From Trebouxia sp. TZW2008 (taxonomy: Eukaryota; Chlorophyta; Trebouxiophyceae; Trebouxiales; Trebouxiaceae), in the NCBI GenBank assembly GCA_002118135.1, contig BDIU01000386.1:124001-188000 (forward strand): 64,000 nucleotides of DNA, written 5' to 3'. The position numbers and the translations under genes are program-made. Shown piece after piece: positions 28,552-39,503 of this stretch. Below the pieces are notes generated by a model. It was not told the origin of the DNA. It did no database searches and saw nothing but the letters and a program-made list of their open reading frames with translations. Within the stretch, counting starts at the first letter, position 1; each line of letters opens with the position of its first letter.

Positions 28552-28734
28552 GAAGACGTGCCACAACAGCAAGAGGTAGCAGCAAGAGCAGCATCACTGC
28601 TGAAAGGGGCTGCTGACAGTACTGTTGTGCAAGTCGCAGCACAAAAGGTCCCGCAAGCAGTTGACACTGCTACTGATGTTGGCCGGGATACAGCTGCGCA
28701 AATAAACGCTGCTGCCTCTGCGAGGTCTTTGTAG
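24108..28734 (+). CDS. GT92-like (Glyco_tranf_2_4 type) glycosyltransferase with C-terminal polyQ
   Basis: Predicted Golgi or ER type II membrane glycosyltransferase; donor and acceptor unknown. Seven exons (24108-24260, 25114-25405, 25959-26158, 26689-26876, 27241-27382, 27630-27764, 28351-28734) join in frame to 497 residues. After a short basic N-terminus, a signal anchor spans about 35-50. The catalytic domain begins [21 protein letters not shown], matching the family's opening strand and the W-x-x-YH helix. The DxD-type metal-binding motif HIDTDE lies at 164-169. A conserved K(S/A)AARV...L.P.GAHRW block follows in exon 4 and an [11 protein letters not shown] block in exon 5. The last exon encodes a long glutamine tract (about residues 407-445) broken by a proline. 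The first intron is unusually long (853 bp) and an extra exon there cannot be excluded. Fold is confident, specificity unknown. Confidence 0.85.
28469..28550 (+). repeat. CAG/CAA trinucleotide repeat encoding polyglutamine
   Basis: Tandem CAG with interspersed CAA codons in the last exon of the GT92-like gene. It encodes two runs of glutamine separated by one proline. CAA interruptions usually stabilise such tracts. Smaller AGC runs occur in dynein introns (about 10535-10556 and 15994-16019). Confidence 0.9.
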
Positions 28735-29260
28735 GAGCAGATGTTTGGGTGACCTCATTGAACAGCTTGTGACCTTCTTGTGATACTTTGCTGCAGGTGA
28801 TAGCGGCCATCTGTGCAATGCTGCAGAATAGTTATGCAGTGCTTCAGCATGGTTGATTTTGTGACTTGTGTGAGCATGACACAGCCAGGTCATGCAGGTC
28901 TTGCTTGTACGTCGTGTGTCATGGCAAATGGTAGGGTGATGTTATTGAGCAGTGAAGCGTCAGCTGGCATGGACAAATGAGTAGCGTTGCCATCATTGGC
29001 AACCGTGATGCTTTGAGCAAAGTCAATTGCTTACCTTCTGTATGTTTCAGCCCATCCTCCTTTTTGGGCATGTTCAGCGTGGTCGCCAGCAACTCAAAGC
29101 TTACAGCTGCAACTTGTGTACTCAAACTGCTCCCAAGCAATGGTGTTGTGATCATGCCAAATCCTGCTGACTTGCCACAATGCGGCTTTCTCTGGCAAAG
29201 CTGATGAGCACATCCAGCTTGCTATGTTGCTAACCGTAGCTGACGGTTGATCTTCTAGAC
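28735..29260. other. intergenic region after the glycosyltransferase
   Basis: About 525 bp between the stop codon of the GT92-like gene and the first plausible coding sequence of the zinc-ribbon gene. It must hold one 3' UTR and one promoter. No ORF with coding character, RNA gene or repeat seen. Confidence 0.4.
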
Positions 29261-29624
29261 ATGCGTCGTTCCAGATCAGTAGTCGTTCCCCTCTCTTCGG
29301 GAATGCCGCAGCGCTCGAATGTTACTATAGGTCATGTGACTTGTCCAGCAAGGGCGTTATTGCAACTGTCGTCGGGCAGCACCGTTCTTCGGAATGCAAA
29401 CCAGAGCTGGCGCAGGCTTGGGCCTTCGCCTTGCAAACGTGGGTCTTGGTCGGCATGCGTCAGCAATCGGTCCACAAGTCAGAACTACAGCTCGCAAGGT
29501 TGCGGCACAAAGCGAACGACAAAGAAGGGCCATGCATATCAGGCTTTCGCAAGGTGGGACTTCTATCCAGTAGTGAATCACCGTGGTCTGCAGTAACAGA
29601 AGCCGTGACAGCTTTTCTGTGCAG

Positions 29625-30577
29625 ATGCAAGGCCACGCGATATTCAGCAAGTAACTGCTTCCAGTGGCAGCCAGAACTCGCAACAGCCTGGTCCAGACAT
29701 TAGTGAACTCAACAAACAGCTGCAACAGCAGTGGGACCATGCAGCCAACTTGCCTCTGGGCAACATCATCATCAAGAAATTCAGCAACAAGAGAGCGTGG
29801 TGGACTTGTGACCAATGCCCAGATGGACACCCGCACAAATGGCAGAGCACTATAGCCAGCAGGAGCATGGGATCACGCTGTCCACAGTGCAGCGGCCGAA
29901 AACTGTGCAAGCACAACTCGCTTGCCACCGTGACGCCTGCAGCTGCTGTCTGCTGGGACCAGGAGAAGAATGGATGCACTGCAGAAATGGTACTGGCCAA
30001 TAGCCCACAGCCAGCTCATTGGCACTGCAGTACATGCGAGCATGAATGGATCACGTTGCCAAACACAAAGACGATGAACAACAGTGGGTGCCCAAAGTGC
30101 AACCGAGGCCCTGGCAAAGCCAGAAAGCGGCATCCAACCTTTGCACAATGTCAACATCCTCTGTTAGAAGAGGAGTGGGATCATGCCCGCAATGCTGCTG
30201 ATGGGCTTCTGCCCACCAATGTAACCTTAGCAAGCAGCAAGATGATACATTGGTCATGTCATCAATGCCCCTCGGGTCAACTACATCTTTGGAAAGCAAC
30301 TCCTGCAAGCAGAGTTGGCCTTTCAACAGGCTGCCCATTTTGTGCTAGCAGAGCTGTTTGCAAGTGCAACAGTCTACAGACGCTCTTCCCTTCCGTAGCT
30401 GCAGAGTGGCACCATGAGCTCAACCACAAGACTCCCAATGATTACACTGCCAGGTCTCATGTTCTAGTCTGGTGGCAGAGCAAAGAGCAGGGCTCTTGGC
30501 AGCAAACAATCAATGCCCGCGTGGGGACAATCATCCAGGCAGCAGCTCACAGGCAGTACCTCCAGGCAAACCCCTGA
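29625..30577 (+). CDS. zinc-ribbon (treble-clef, DUF4379-like) repeat protein, 3' end possibly truncated
   Basis: This exon follows a good acceptor (TTTCTGTGCAG) and runs open to a TGA at 30575. It carries four repeats of the pattern W-(D/H)-(H/Q)-x2-N ... P-x-(N/D) ... W-x-C-x2-C ... H-x-W ... R ... C-P-x-C, that is small zinc-binding knuckles seen in tandem in many algal and plant proteins of unknown function. The first three keep their CxxC pairs (WWTCDQC, WHCSTC, WSCHQC); the fourth has WWQSKE with the first cysteines lost. The C-terminus runs into the first unit of a 112-bp minisatellite and is probably not original. The upstream exon is not resolved: the exon phase requires one preceding nucleotide, and a donor at 29553 in a short frame beginning MHIRLSQ would fit. 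Function unknown; nucleic-acid binding is only a guess. Confidence 0.65.
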
Positions 30578-31300
30578 CCAACGGTCAACGCCTCTGCTGT
30601 TTGTGCCAGTGTGGCTCAGTCATGTCTAGCCAATCAGAACTACCATGCAGCCAGCAGCTTACAGGCAATATATCCAGGCAAATTCCTGACCAGTGGTCAA
30701 TGCCTCTGCTGATTGTTCCAATGTGGCTCAGTCATATCAAGCCAAAGGGGACAATACTACAGCCAGCAGCTTACAGGCAATATGTTCAGGCCAATCTTTG
30801 GCAAAAGGTCAACGCCTCTGCTGTTCATGCCAGTGTGGCTCAGTCATGTCCAGCCAATTGGGACTATCATACAGCCAGCTGGGTACAAGCAGCATAATCA
30901 GGCAAACTCCTGACCAGCAGTTAACGCCTCTGCTGTTCGTGCCAGTGTGGGTCAGTCATATCAAGCCAAAGGGGACAATATCACAGCCAGCAGCTTATCA
31001 GGCAGTATGTTCAGGCCAATCTTTGACAAAAGGTCAAGGCCTCTGCTGTTCCTGCCAGTGTGGCTCATTTATGTTGAGCCAACGGAGACTATCATGCAGC
31101 CAGCAGCTTTCAGGCAGTATGTCCAAGCTCCCTGACCAAAGGTCAACGCCTGTGCTGTTTGCGTCAGTGTGGCTCAGTGTGGCTCAATTCTATCAAGCCA
31201 AAGGGGACACTGAGGAGTCACAGCTCTTGGTAGCTTGAAGACAATGTGTTGAGGACAAGCTCTGAGCAAAGGTAAGCGCCTCCACTAATTGTGCCGCTCA
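30530..31300 (+). repeat. 112-bp minisatellite, about six to seven units
   Basis: The anchor GGTCAACGCCTCTGCTG and its variants recurs at about 30583, 30695, 30807, 30919, 31032, 31141 and 31271, a period of 112-113 bp in the first five units and looser after that. Each unit also holds a CAGTGTGGCTCAGTCAT block and a CAGCCAGCAGCTTACAGGCA block. The first unit lies inside the 3' end of the zinc-ribbon reading frame. Because 112 is not a multiple of three, the long open frames here are chance. Confidence 0.9.
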
Positions 31301-31424
31301 GTCATGTCAAGCGTTGAGGAGTCACCGTGGTTTCTTGTGTCTTGTCATGTTGCAATATGGTACTGTGCCTCAGTATTGCTCAGTATGTCACTGTTCTTCA
31401 ATTGCTCACTATGTCATTGTTCTA

Positions 31425-32150
31425 CAAGGCGAGAGTGCGGGATGGGTTTGGCATTGAGTTACCAGCCGTTACTGCAAGCACCACGCATGTCAACCTTTGC
31501 TTGCCTGACCAATTGTGCGTCATAGCTGCAGAAGCAAATTGCTTGCAGACTGCGGCTGTTGACCTTTGGGTCACTGGATGCAGGGGCCTCGCACAGAATG
31601 CTGCCTAGCAAAGCGTTTGGGCATGATTGGGGAGGAGAGACAGTCTTCAAGCTCTACCCAAATGAAGCTGCAACTTCCTGCCACACTTGTGTAGGTAGCC
31701 TGCTGTCTCACTTTGCCACGTGCTATCCCTACAGTCTTTTGCAGCACATCTTGAGGTTGTTCAGCCAAGCACCTTGTGGCTGCTCTTGCGCATTGTTCTT
31801 GTTGGTGCAGTGTGCAATGGAGCTCAGTGTGCTCAGCTGTCATGCGCAACATCAAGCAGAGAGTTGTTGCAGCCTGCAGTAGTTAAGGTAGGCATGCAAA
31901 TGCTTGTGCATTGCAATGTGCTGAGGAGAGTGACAACTTGCTTAAGCGAGATCAATTGTCAGCTGCGCTTGCAGGGTTTGGGTTCGAGACGCAACTGCTG
32001 TGCTACTCAGCTGAGCCAGAGCAAGTGTCACTGCTGTCAGATAGTCTCGCAAGCATTTTATGTCAGGCTGCAGCGCCTCATCGACCTATAAGTAGACCGA
32101 GTCAATACAAGAAGATCATTACACTTTTGGCACCATCACTTCTTGTGTGT
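31425..32150 (+). other. coding-like DNA, possibly the remnant of a RAP-like or nuclease-like domain
   Basis: Three short open blocks in one transcription direction have coding character but no clear gene structure: 31425-31600 (contains HVNLCLPDQLCVIAAEAN), 31600-31690 (contains KAFGHDWGGETVFKLYPNE) and 31909-32156 (contains NLLKRDQLSAALAGFGFE). The pattern strand-LP-x-L-x-V-x-x-E followed by LLKR-x-x-L-x-x-x-G-(F/W) resembles RAP and PD-(D/E)XK-like folds. The putative catalytic strand lacks the usual E-D-G. It could be the displaced 3' part of the zinc-ribbon gene, a separate gene, or decayed DNA. Splice sites joining the blocks are not convincing. Confidence 0.25.
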
Positions 32151-32295
32151 CATTGAGACAGCCCTTACAAGAGGCATCGCCGATGTCATCAAACCTTGAT
32201 TGCTTACATTCAGATAACACGTAATGCGCTTGAACATGAATTCATGACATGCAAAATATCAGGTGTGCATTGCCAAAAGAGATACAGCGTCCTAC

Positions 32296-32368
32296 CTCCC
32301 GAGATAGGGTTCGAACCTACGACCTGTCGCTTAGGAAACGACCGCTCTATCCACTGAGCTACACGGGA
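32296..32368 (-). tRNA. tRNA-Arg(CCT)
   Basis: Cloverleaf read from the minus strand. Acceptor TCCCGTG pairs with CTCGGGA (one T-T mismatch), the D arm is GCTC/GAGC, the anticodon stem is GTCGT/GCGAC with loop TTCCTAA (anticodon CCT), and the T arm is GTAGG/CCTAT with loop TTCGAAC. No intron. A run of T on the transcribed strand about 20 nt downstream can serve as the Pol III terminator. Confidence 0.95.
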
Positions 32369-32571
32369 CCTCAAAACAGGTGGCAGCGTGAATAGTTTGG
32401 CAATATATTATAACGACATCTGATTCAGAAGGTCGGTTAGCTAAATTGCCTTGTGCGCCACAAGCTGAAGCTGCTCAAACTTTATGACAGGCTGCATGGG
32501 ATACAAAGCACCTTTGCACCAAATTGCTTCTAGGCATATTCAGCTCTCGTGCAGGCTTTGCGTGCTGCCAA

Positions 32572-32576
32572 TTACA
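32572..32576 (-). terminator. TGTAA poly(A) signal of RPN6
   Basis: TGTAA, the usual chlorophyte polyadenylation motif, lies 26 nt past the RPN6 stop codon on the coding strand. A similar TGTAA is found at 42845-42849, about 136 nt after the PF6 stop codon. Confidence 0.5.
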
Positions 32577-32601
32577 AGCATCATCAGCCACAATGATTGT
32601 G

Positions 32602-35600
32602 CTAAGCCATGATTTTCTGAGACCGATTGAACAGTGTGTCTACCACGTGACTGATATTGCTGAAAGTCTTCAATGCAGCTGGATAGATCTCATCAGCAGG
32701 AGGCTCCTCAAATACGTCAAGACACCCAGCGCCTTGATCCAGTGTGCCAGCAAACTTCTTGTCAAGTATCATCTGCAGCAACACAGAACCTTTCAGCCAA
32801 ACTGATAAGCTAGCAGCGTGAGACATCTCAACACTGTGAGGTGAGTTCCGCATTGATACCCCAACGCCGACAAGAAATTTGCATCATTTGCTCGTCACAG
32901 AAGCACATATGTCATCTTCATTTGCCAAGTGCAGATCCAGTATAAGCACAAGACAAAGCACGCACAGCTTGACAGATATTCTGTCAGCATCCTGCTTTTC
33001 ACAAAAGCAGAACTCAACACACCTGCGCCAAAAAAGCCTGCCTGGCAAGACAGGACTTGTGCCACACACACCTAGCAATGTATGCTAGACGTGTCACCAA
33101 TAATATCAACGCACCTGTGCCAACTTGCTGAGGACAGTCTCTAGAGGCAGCTTGATGAGCTGAGCCAAATGCTTGATCTGTACACAGCTGAAGGGCTCAA
33201 TCAGGCGGATCAGATTCTGTTCCAGCAGCGTGTCATACAGAGCAGACAGATGGGTGTGCACCACAGGGTCCTCCACAAGCTGTTGTGCATGCGCTTGCAA
33301 GGCTTCCTGAAACTCCTGTATGCATTGCTCAGTCAATCAGCGCCAATGGCAACAACAGTGTAAAGCTGCAAGGCCTTGCTACTGACTTTGCTTACTCGTA
33401 ATCCTTGCTGAATCACTTGTGAATTGTTAAACATGCACAGTGATTCATTGCTGATGCTTAGCTGATGACACACTGCAGACTACCAAACTATGCCTACCGA
33501 CTAACTGTCTTATGTCAACACAACTATTGGGAGCAGCGCTCCAGTTGCATTTGCTATAGTTGGTGAAGGGGATCATCAGTCAGAAAGAGGTGGAGTCCAG
33601 TCTCGACCTTGATAATAAGGCCACGCCAATGCCGCCAATGCATTATCAAATACTTGAGACAGCAAGAGTGCAGCATGTAGCTGATATGAGAGGGATGCAG
33701 TCCACAATAAGTAGCAAGGCATGGACGTTACACATGTATTCAGCTTGTTGGTGCAGGATTGTCTCTATTTCACAATGCCATACCAGTCTGCAATGCTGAA
33801 GCAGTTGTAAGCATACCTGCAGGGACCTATCTTGATATGCCTTGGCAACTGTTCTCATTGCGTCCACCTCCACTCCTGCATGTGGAGTTCAGCTTTTGGT
33901 GCAGGACAATATTGTTATTGGGTATGGGATGCGCAATGCTTGGTACAGCCAGGGCAGCACCACGCAGCTGCTGAATTTACAAGCACGGCAGTCTGTTGCA
34001 GATGCTTTGAGCTGCTTGACTGCAAACTTTCAGGCATGGAAGGCCACACATGCATTTGCACAGCCAGATTGTTACAGATGGTGTTTTGAGCTGTTTGACT
34101 GCCTTTGTTAAAACCCGGTCAGATCTGTCTAATACATATGTGCATGCTTGAGGAACAGATCAGCTGTTTTGCTGACTTGTCAACTGACAGGTGAGGGTGA
34201 TTGGGTGGGTTAATTACTGAGCAGGTGAGTGAGTGAGGTAGCAAATGAATGGATGGGCGGGTGGTTGGGCGGGCACGTGAATGAGTGAGTGGAGTGAGGG
34301 AGGCAACCAGCAAAAACAAAAGTGAGCAATTTACTGTCATTGTTGCGTATCATTGAGAAGCATGCTGCTTGCAGTTCTTAGCTGCATAACGATTGGTATA
34401 ACACAGCACAACAGAGTCTGCAAGTGATTTACAACACTGTGATGCTGGCAGTTCGGCTCACCTGCATACTTCAGGCCAGCTTTTGATGAGATCATGCCTG
34501 GCACCTCTTCTGCAGAGGTCAGCATGATCTTGCACAAAAGCATGTACTTGAGGCTGAGCACTGCTTTGGGGTCATCCAGGGCATTGAACTGCTCAAAAGC
34601 CTCAAAGAAGTAGGAAAATGCAGTTTTGTAGTCCTTCTCCTCCGCATGCAATGTGCCAGACTGTGTGTCAATCTCTGCCTGCAGGCATAAGCATGCTTTG
34701 GCCCTCAATTCTGACACAGTACTGTTTGCTTTTGGTGCACGTGCGTACGTGGCTTGTGTATAAAAGCCCTGTGCCGTGTTCAGTCCACAAAGACAAAAAG
34801 TACAGATGAGTTTGTGACTGCAGCTCAAAGCTGTATTTTGCTTGTTCCAGTACGTTTTGAATGTGTGCAGCCACAAGACTGCAAAGGCATGTTTTGTCCA
34901 CCAGAGCTTGGTTTGTCCCAACAAAACTTAACAGATTTGTACAGTGCAGACAGCTGACTGATGACTGTAGCAAGTGAAGCACAGCGCGTTAGTCTTGCAG
35001 GCATGGTGTGAAGGCTTGCTCAGATGCACAAGTAGCATCAGGCCCCACCCTTGTCTCAATGTACCACACTAGTGAAACTGCCGCGAGGAACGCGGGCACA
35101 GTGGGGGAGTGGGGACAGTGCAGGCCCCAAATTCACATGCGTTATTCATCAAGATTTGTACCCTTAACCCTTTCATTGACCATACAAGGATGGGCCTACC
35201 TGCAACGCTGGTGGAATGTAGATAGCGTTTGCTGCTGTTCTGGCAGCAGTCAGTGCAGCCTTGGCTTTTGGGGCATTGCGCAATGCTGTGTGCACTCTGC
35301 TCTCCAGCAAATGTATGTCCACCAGCAGCAGCTTGTCATCTAGTCGCTTGACCTGCGGATGTCAGAATATCAGCGCCATCAATGCACGCACCTGGAGCTG
35401 GTTGATCAAAAAGCATCCACAACTGCCTCAAGGTGTCTCACCTCTGTCAGCAGCTTGCCAATCAGTGATATACTTGCTGTGTAGTCTTTTGTTTCCAAAT
35501 ACAGTGTGGCAAGTCTGACCTCTATGCGCTGCCGCAAGAAAGTGCGCTTCTCTGATTGAGCCCACTGTACTTGCTCTTTGCAGACTTCCAACTGCATTCC

Positions 35601-35997
35601 ACAATCACAATACATCAAAGTGCAACCAAGCTGTGGACAGCTGTGTTCTACATTGCAAATGTTGGCCAGCAGTGTTTACCTGAACAGCTGTTGAGTTGGG
35701 AACCTTTGCTATGGTGTCGACCACTGTTCTGACAATCTTTGCTGTCTTCGCCTTTGGGATCAAAGCAAACAGAGATCGGAGCTCTGTCAGCAGGTTGCGC
35801 AAGGCCTCAGCGTTCCCTTGCTTGGCGTACAGATTGGCAAGGCTCTGCAGTGCCTGCTCCTTTGTCTTGATGGACTCTGCATCGTTCGGATAATGGCCCA
35901 AAATGATGTCTCTGAGCTTGTCAATGGCAACTTGAGGTTGCGCATCCTCGTACTCTTTCGCAGATGAGTACAGCTCGCTCAAAGGTTGCGGGGACAT
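32602..35997 (-). CDS. RPN6: 26S proteasome lid subunit RPN6 (PSMD11)
   Basis: Scaffold subunit of the 19S regulatory lid that clamps lid to base and core particle, needed for assembly and activity of the 26S proteasome in cytosol and nucleus. Seven exons (35680-35997, 35442-35591, 35200-35352, 34462-34678, 33817-33875, 33115-33315, 32602-32772) join in frame to 422 residues, the usual family length. The N-terminal half is an alpha-solenoid of TPR-like helices. The PCI domain occupies the last third and includes the family blocks [21 protein letters not shown] and [18 protein letters not shown]. The start at 35997 (MSPQPL) is the first ATG of the frame. Intron 4, between 33876 and 34461, contains low-complexity GTGAG/GGGCGG-rich DNA. 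Nothing is missing. Confidence 0.97.
34190..34310. repeat. low-complexity G/T-rich intronic tract
   Basis: Imperfect repetition of GTGAG, GGGTGG, GGGCGG and GAATGA words inside an RPN6 intron. On the coding strand it is C/A-rich, mostly CTCAC and CCCGCC. It looks like a decayed microsatellite, with no evidence of function. Confidence 0.6.
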
Positions 35998-38110
35998 ATG
36001 ATCTGCTGGCAGTCACTCTCGATTTCGCAACGTGACAGCGAAGGCAAGCCTATATGACGTTCTCACTGCAGTCTTGGTTCTTGCACAGGAGGCCTGCCGT
36101 TGGCTTGCGCTGGTCGTCAAATTTGAGGGGCTTGAACTGCGGGTCTATTTGCATGCGCGTCATGCACTCTGTCAGACTTCAGGTCAAACTGTGTCATAAT
36201 GACTGTCATTTGATACTAAGTCTTGCATTGCTGCATTAGCTTAGTGGCTGGCTCAAGCATGTCAAAATCTTCTACTTCTTGTTGTCCTGGCTGCGCTAGG
36301 AATGCTTTGAATGATAGACATATGATGCAGGTGCGCTGCAGCATATATGCTATATAGCGTAGAAACACTAGATACGTTCGCACACAAACGCAGGTCGCAC
36401 GCTTGATAATTTTGAGACAAGCATTATAAATTCCAGACGGCTTCCAGAATTAATTTCAAATTAAAGTCGCACGGTACATGGCATTTCTCGAATTCATAAT
36501 GGAGTTCTTGCACTGCAGAATCCAAGCTGACAATGCATTTGTAAGGCGCAGCCACAGGCAGGATTGTTGTCTATGAGGACAGCTCTCAAGCCAAATGCGC
36601 TTAATTGGGTCTGTCCGGGCACGGGCTTAGCTCGCAAGGGCATGATACTGTTGCTGAGTCATCGAATTGTCAAGCGCTACGTAGGTATACCACATTTTAC
36701 CCTTCCAAGGCGTTGGCTTTTTATCTAGCGACTGAGAACGATCCCGCCCTGCAGCATGCTGCGTGCTGCGCTCAAAACAGCCGAAATTGACGACTTAAAT
36801 ATTGATTTGCAATTTTTACTAATGAGGGTCGACGTCGCAGCCAATTGACAATTTCTGGAATTTTCAATGGAGGGTCGCACAGGAAATTGGATTATTTATT
36901 CATGCGAACTTATTTAGTGTAGTATAGCTTCTGGAACAAGTACGTTTCAACCTGTTTCCCCTCAGTTGCCCAGCAGCGGCTGGAGTTGCCTCAGGACTGC
37001 AAGGGCTTTGCATGCGAATTGTGTGCTTGACAGGCACACCTCATGCCACTTGTCAGTAACCAATAAACAGCCATCATGAATCTCTGACGTGCTTGCAGCT
37101 CTGTATTTGACTCATCTTGAGCTCTGCTGCAAGCAAGGTCTGAGCACTCAATGCCAATTGTAACATGCCATGCTGCCAAGGAATACACTTGACATGTCTG
37201 AACATCAACAGTCGCCTTTTGTGTTGCGTGTGGCAGTTGAGTGTTTCTACCACCCAGAAGGCTCTATGTGGCCAGCACGTCCTGATTGTTGCAGCCATGT
37301 CTTGACATGTCCTGACTTGTTCACACAAGCAACAGGCGCTATGCTGTTTTGCTGCTCTTGCAAGCTGAGGTGACCAACATCCTGCCTGGCGCTAGATCCA
37401 GCAAAAACCTGACAAAAACTTTTCTCATGACAGCCTGCGCTAGCTGCATGATGTGATTGCAGGCGCAGCTTACTGAAGACTCAGCAGATCCTGGGCCAGT
37501 AGCTGGCACGGCAAACCCTTCATACCTTGGATAACAGGAGCTTTGTAAGGAAAAGCCTGTTGTTTTGTCATCAGCGCAGCCAGCACATCTGTGATTGCTG
37601 GACGTGCCACAAACAATGTGATCATCAACACCAGGCCACGCTACCTATCAGTCTATGGTCAAAATGTAAACATGTGTACACAACGAGCGGAAAACGAGTC
37701 GTGCCTGCCGTCGGTCAGGAGATGTTGGAACATGCATCAGTAGGGCTTTTGAAGAAAGTGGCTAATTTGCATACATAATATTGTGCCGACAGCATAGTCA
37801 GTATTTTCCAGGTATAGCGCGCTGCTGAGAGCTTGCTGCGGTGGTTTTGCGTGTGCCTTGACACAGACACCTGCGTTCCTTACTGTGCTTAGCCTTGCCG
37901 CTCGGCACGGCGATGCTGTACCGGCCGGCTGATCATTCCAAGCCTGTGCAGACGGTCACGGCGTTATTTTTTGTGGAATCGATCGAAGGAGCGACAAAAG
38001 ATTTGCAGATATTCTAGTACTTGATGTATTAGAGATCATGGACCCCACGTGCGAAAAGCGGATGCCACGTCAATTTTGGGGAATGGCGTAGGCATTTGCC
38101 TGACGGCAGG
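35998..38110. other. long gene-poor region upstream of RPN6
   Basis: About 2.1 kb without a supportable gene. Its right-strand start should hold the RPN6 promoter. From about 36360 to 36930 the DNA is more AT-rich than its surroundings, and words such as GTCGCAC recur (about 36393, 36468, 36876). No terminal repeats or transposase were found. The short ORFs at 36605 and 37527 lack coding character. Confidence 0.35.
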
Positions 38111-38111
38111 C

Positions 38112-38239
38112 CAAAGATGAACAGATCAAGCATTCTCAAGGCGTAAATCTAGATACCATGTGAGTCGGCATCTGCATCTGTGTAGAGTTTCAGGGAGACA
38201 AAGATGAACAGATCAAGCATTCTCAAGGCGTAGATCTAG
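38112..38239 (+). repeat. short direct repeats at the edge of a possible element
   Basis: A 41-bp sequence starting CAAAGATGAACAGATCAAGC occurs at 38112 and again at 38199 with one difference. The spacer between them contains a 49-bp sequence (38151-38199, starting TAGATACCATGTGAGTCGGC) that recurs with one change at 39292-39340. Confidence 0.85.
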
Positions 38240-38245
38240 CTACAA

Positions 38246-38830
38246 TTGTGGGAACACTTTTTGGCAGACACAGGCAGGCAGCAGCCTACCAAGCAGCAGC
38301 TGCCACAAGCTATAGATTCCTGGTTTCAGTGGGCGCAAGAACAGCCAGACCTCAGCAGGCATGAAGTTGACCTCTGTTGGGGTCCTGACAGGGTGGTGCG
38401 CCAATACGACCGTGCAAGCACTGGCAATATCATCATGTGCAGCACACGTGTTGAGGGCTCTAAGTTTGCACGTGACAGTCTTGTGCTGACCAAGAATGAT
38501 GGCAAGTGGTGTGCTGGCCGTGTGCGGGCTTTTCTGTCACATGCGCCCCCTGGTCATGAGGACTGTCACACATCCATGGAGGCCAACATAGCTGAGGTAG
38601 AATGGTTTGCACCTGCAGTTGCAGCTCCAGGGGTACATGAGAGCATGGCAACCAGCTTGAATTGCCCTGTATTCAAGCGGGAGTTCAAAGATGACCCCAG
38701 GGGGAACCTTTGGCCACTTGAGAGAATGGTCCCTCATAAGTTGGCCTCATGCCCTCACAGATCACACCCTCACAACCTTGTTGTCACAAGATTTGCATCC
38801 TTTGTAGAGCACAATGTAGTTGAGTCTTAA
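38246..38830 (+). CDS. possible transposon-derived ORF (hypothetical)
   Basis: An uninterrupted 195-codon frame ending TAA at 38828. There is no ATG at its start (the first codon is TTG), so it is either an internal exon or a truncated gene. It is rich in aromatic and charged residues, with blocks ARDSLVLTKNDGKWCAGRVRAF, EVEWF, LNCPVFKREF and GNLWPLERMVPHK. This layout resembles C-terminal regions of ORFs spread by transposons in green algae; I cannot name the family. It sits between copies of a 49-bp direct repeat and ends 21 bp before the assembly gap, as expected for a repetitive element that broke the assembly. Confidence 0.4.
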   Translation: MWEHFLADTGRQQPTKQQLPQAIDSWFQWAQEQPDLSRHEVDLCWGPDRVVRQYDRASTGNIIMCSTRVEGSKFARDSLVLTKNDGKWCAGRVRAFLSHAPPGHEDCHTSMEANIAEVEWFAPAVAAPGVHESMATSLNCPVFKREFKDDPRGNLWPLERMVPHKLASCPHRSHPHNLVVTRFASFVEHNVVES

Positions 38831-38851
38831 GTTCACCATTTTGACAGGCTT

Positions 38852-38901
38852 NNNNNNNNNNNNNNNNNNNNNNNNNNNNNNNNNNNNNNNNNNNNNNNNN
38901 N
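38852..38901. other. assembly gap (50 N)
   Basis: Fifty consecutive undefined bases, a standard scaffold-gap length, so the true missing length is unknown. Confidence 1.
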
Positions 38902-39503
38902 ACCTTAGAGGTTTTGCTGAACTGTCAAGTGACTGCTTGATTAATATTGTTAGTTGATTGCTGAACATGAATTATTACTTGACTGCAGTCATCATCAACT
39001 GCTGAGCTTGCCTCAACACGCATATGTCATATATATATGCATTGTAATCAGAATACTACATAGCTTGAATGAAGATTGAGCATATATATAGTATGTTACA
39101 ATCTGTAGTTAGCATGCATACAAGTGCAGTAGCGGCAACTACTGGCAAGTCGTTTTTCATGGCAAAGTCCGGCAGACAATGCCGGCAAATGCTGGTTTGA
39201 CAACCTTTGCCACCTTTTGCCGCTATGTCGGCAAAGTGCTGGCAGCCTGTGGCAGGCGACCGTCAAAACTGGGGGTGATTATTTATAGTGTAGATACCAT
39301 GTGAGTCGGCATCTGCGTCTGTGTAGAGTTTCAGGGAGAGCCGTGCAAGCAAAGTTTGAACAATTGAATGCATGGAGTTCTGCTGTCATGGCAAGCAGCT
39401 GATCTTGACTATCTCACATCAGCACAGGACACCAGGTAGATGACACAGGGCAAAACGGCCACCGTTGGAAGCATAAGTTCGCCCGATGAAAAAGATGCGC
39501 TTT
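38902..39503. other. gap-flanking non-coding DNA
   Basis: No gene recognised. It includes AT-dinucleotide stretches (about 39026-39040 and 39081-39092), a CCGGCA/GGCAAA-rich stretch with short inverted words (39160-39260), and the second copy of the 49-bp repeat (39292-39340). The Pol III terminator T-run of tRNA-Ser is near 39490. Confidence 0.4.

Noticed and set aside
28283..28667. Minus-strand ORFs with polyleucine, polyalanine or polycysteine
   Set aside because: Antisense shadows of the CAG repeat in the glycosyltransferase exon.
30693..31238. 181-codon plus-strand ORF
   Set aside because: It runs through the 112-bp minisatellite and repeats the same text in shifting frames, so it is a by-product of the repeat.
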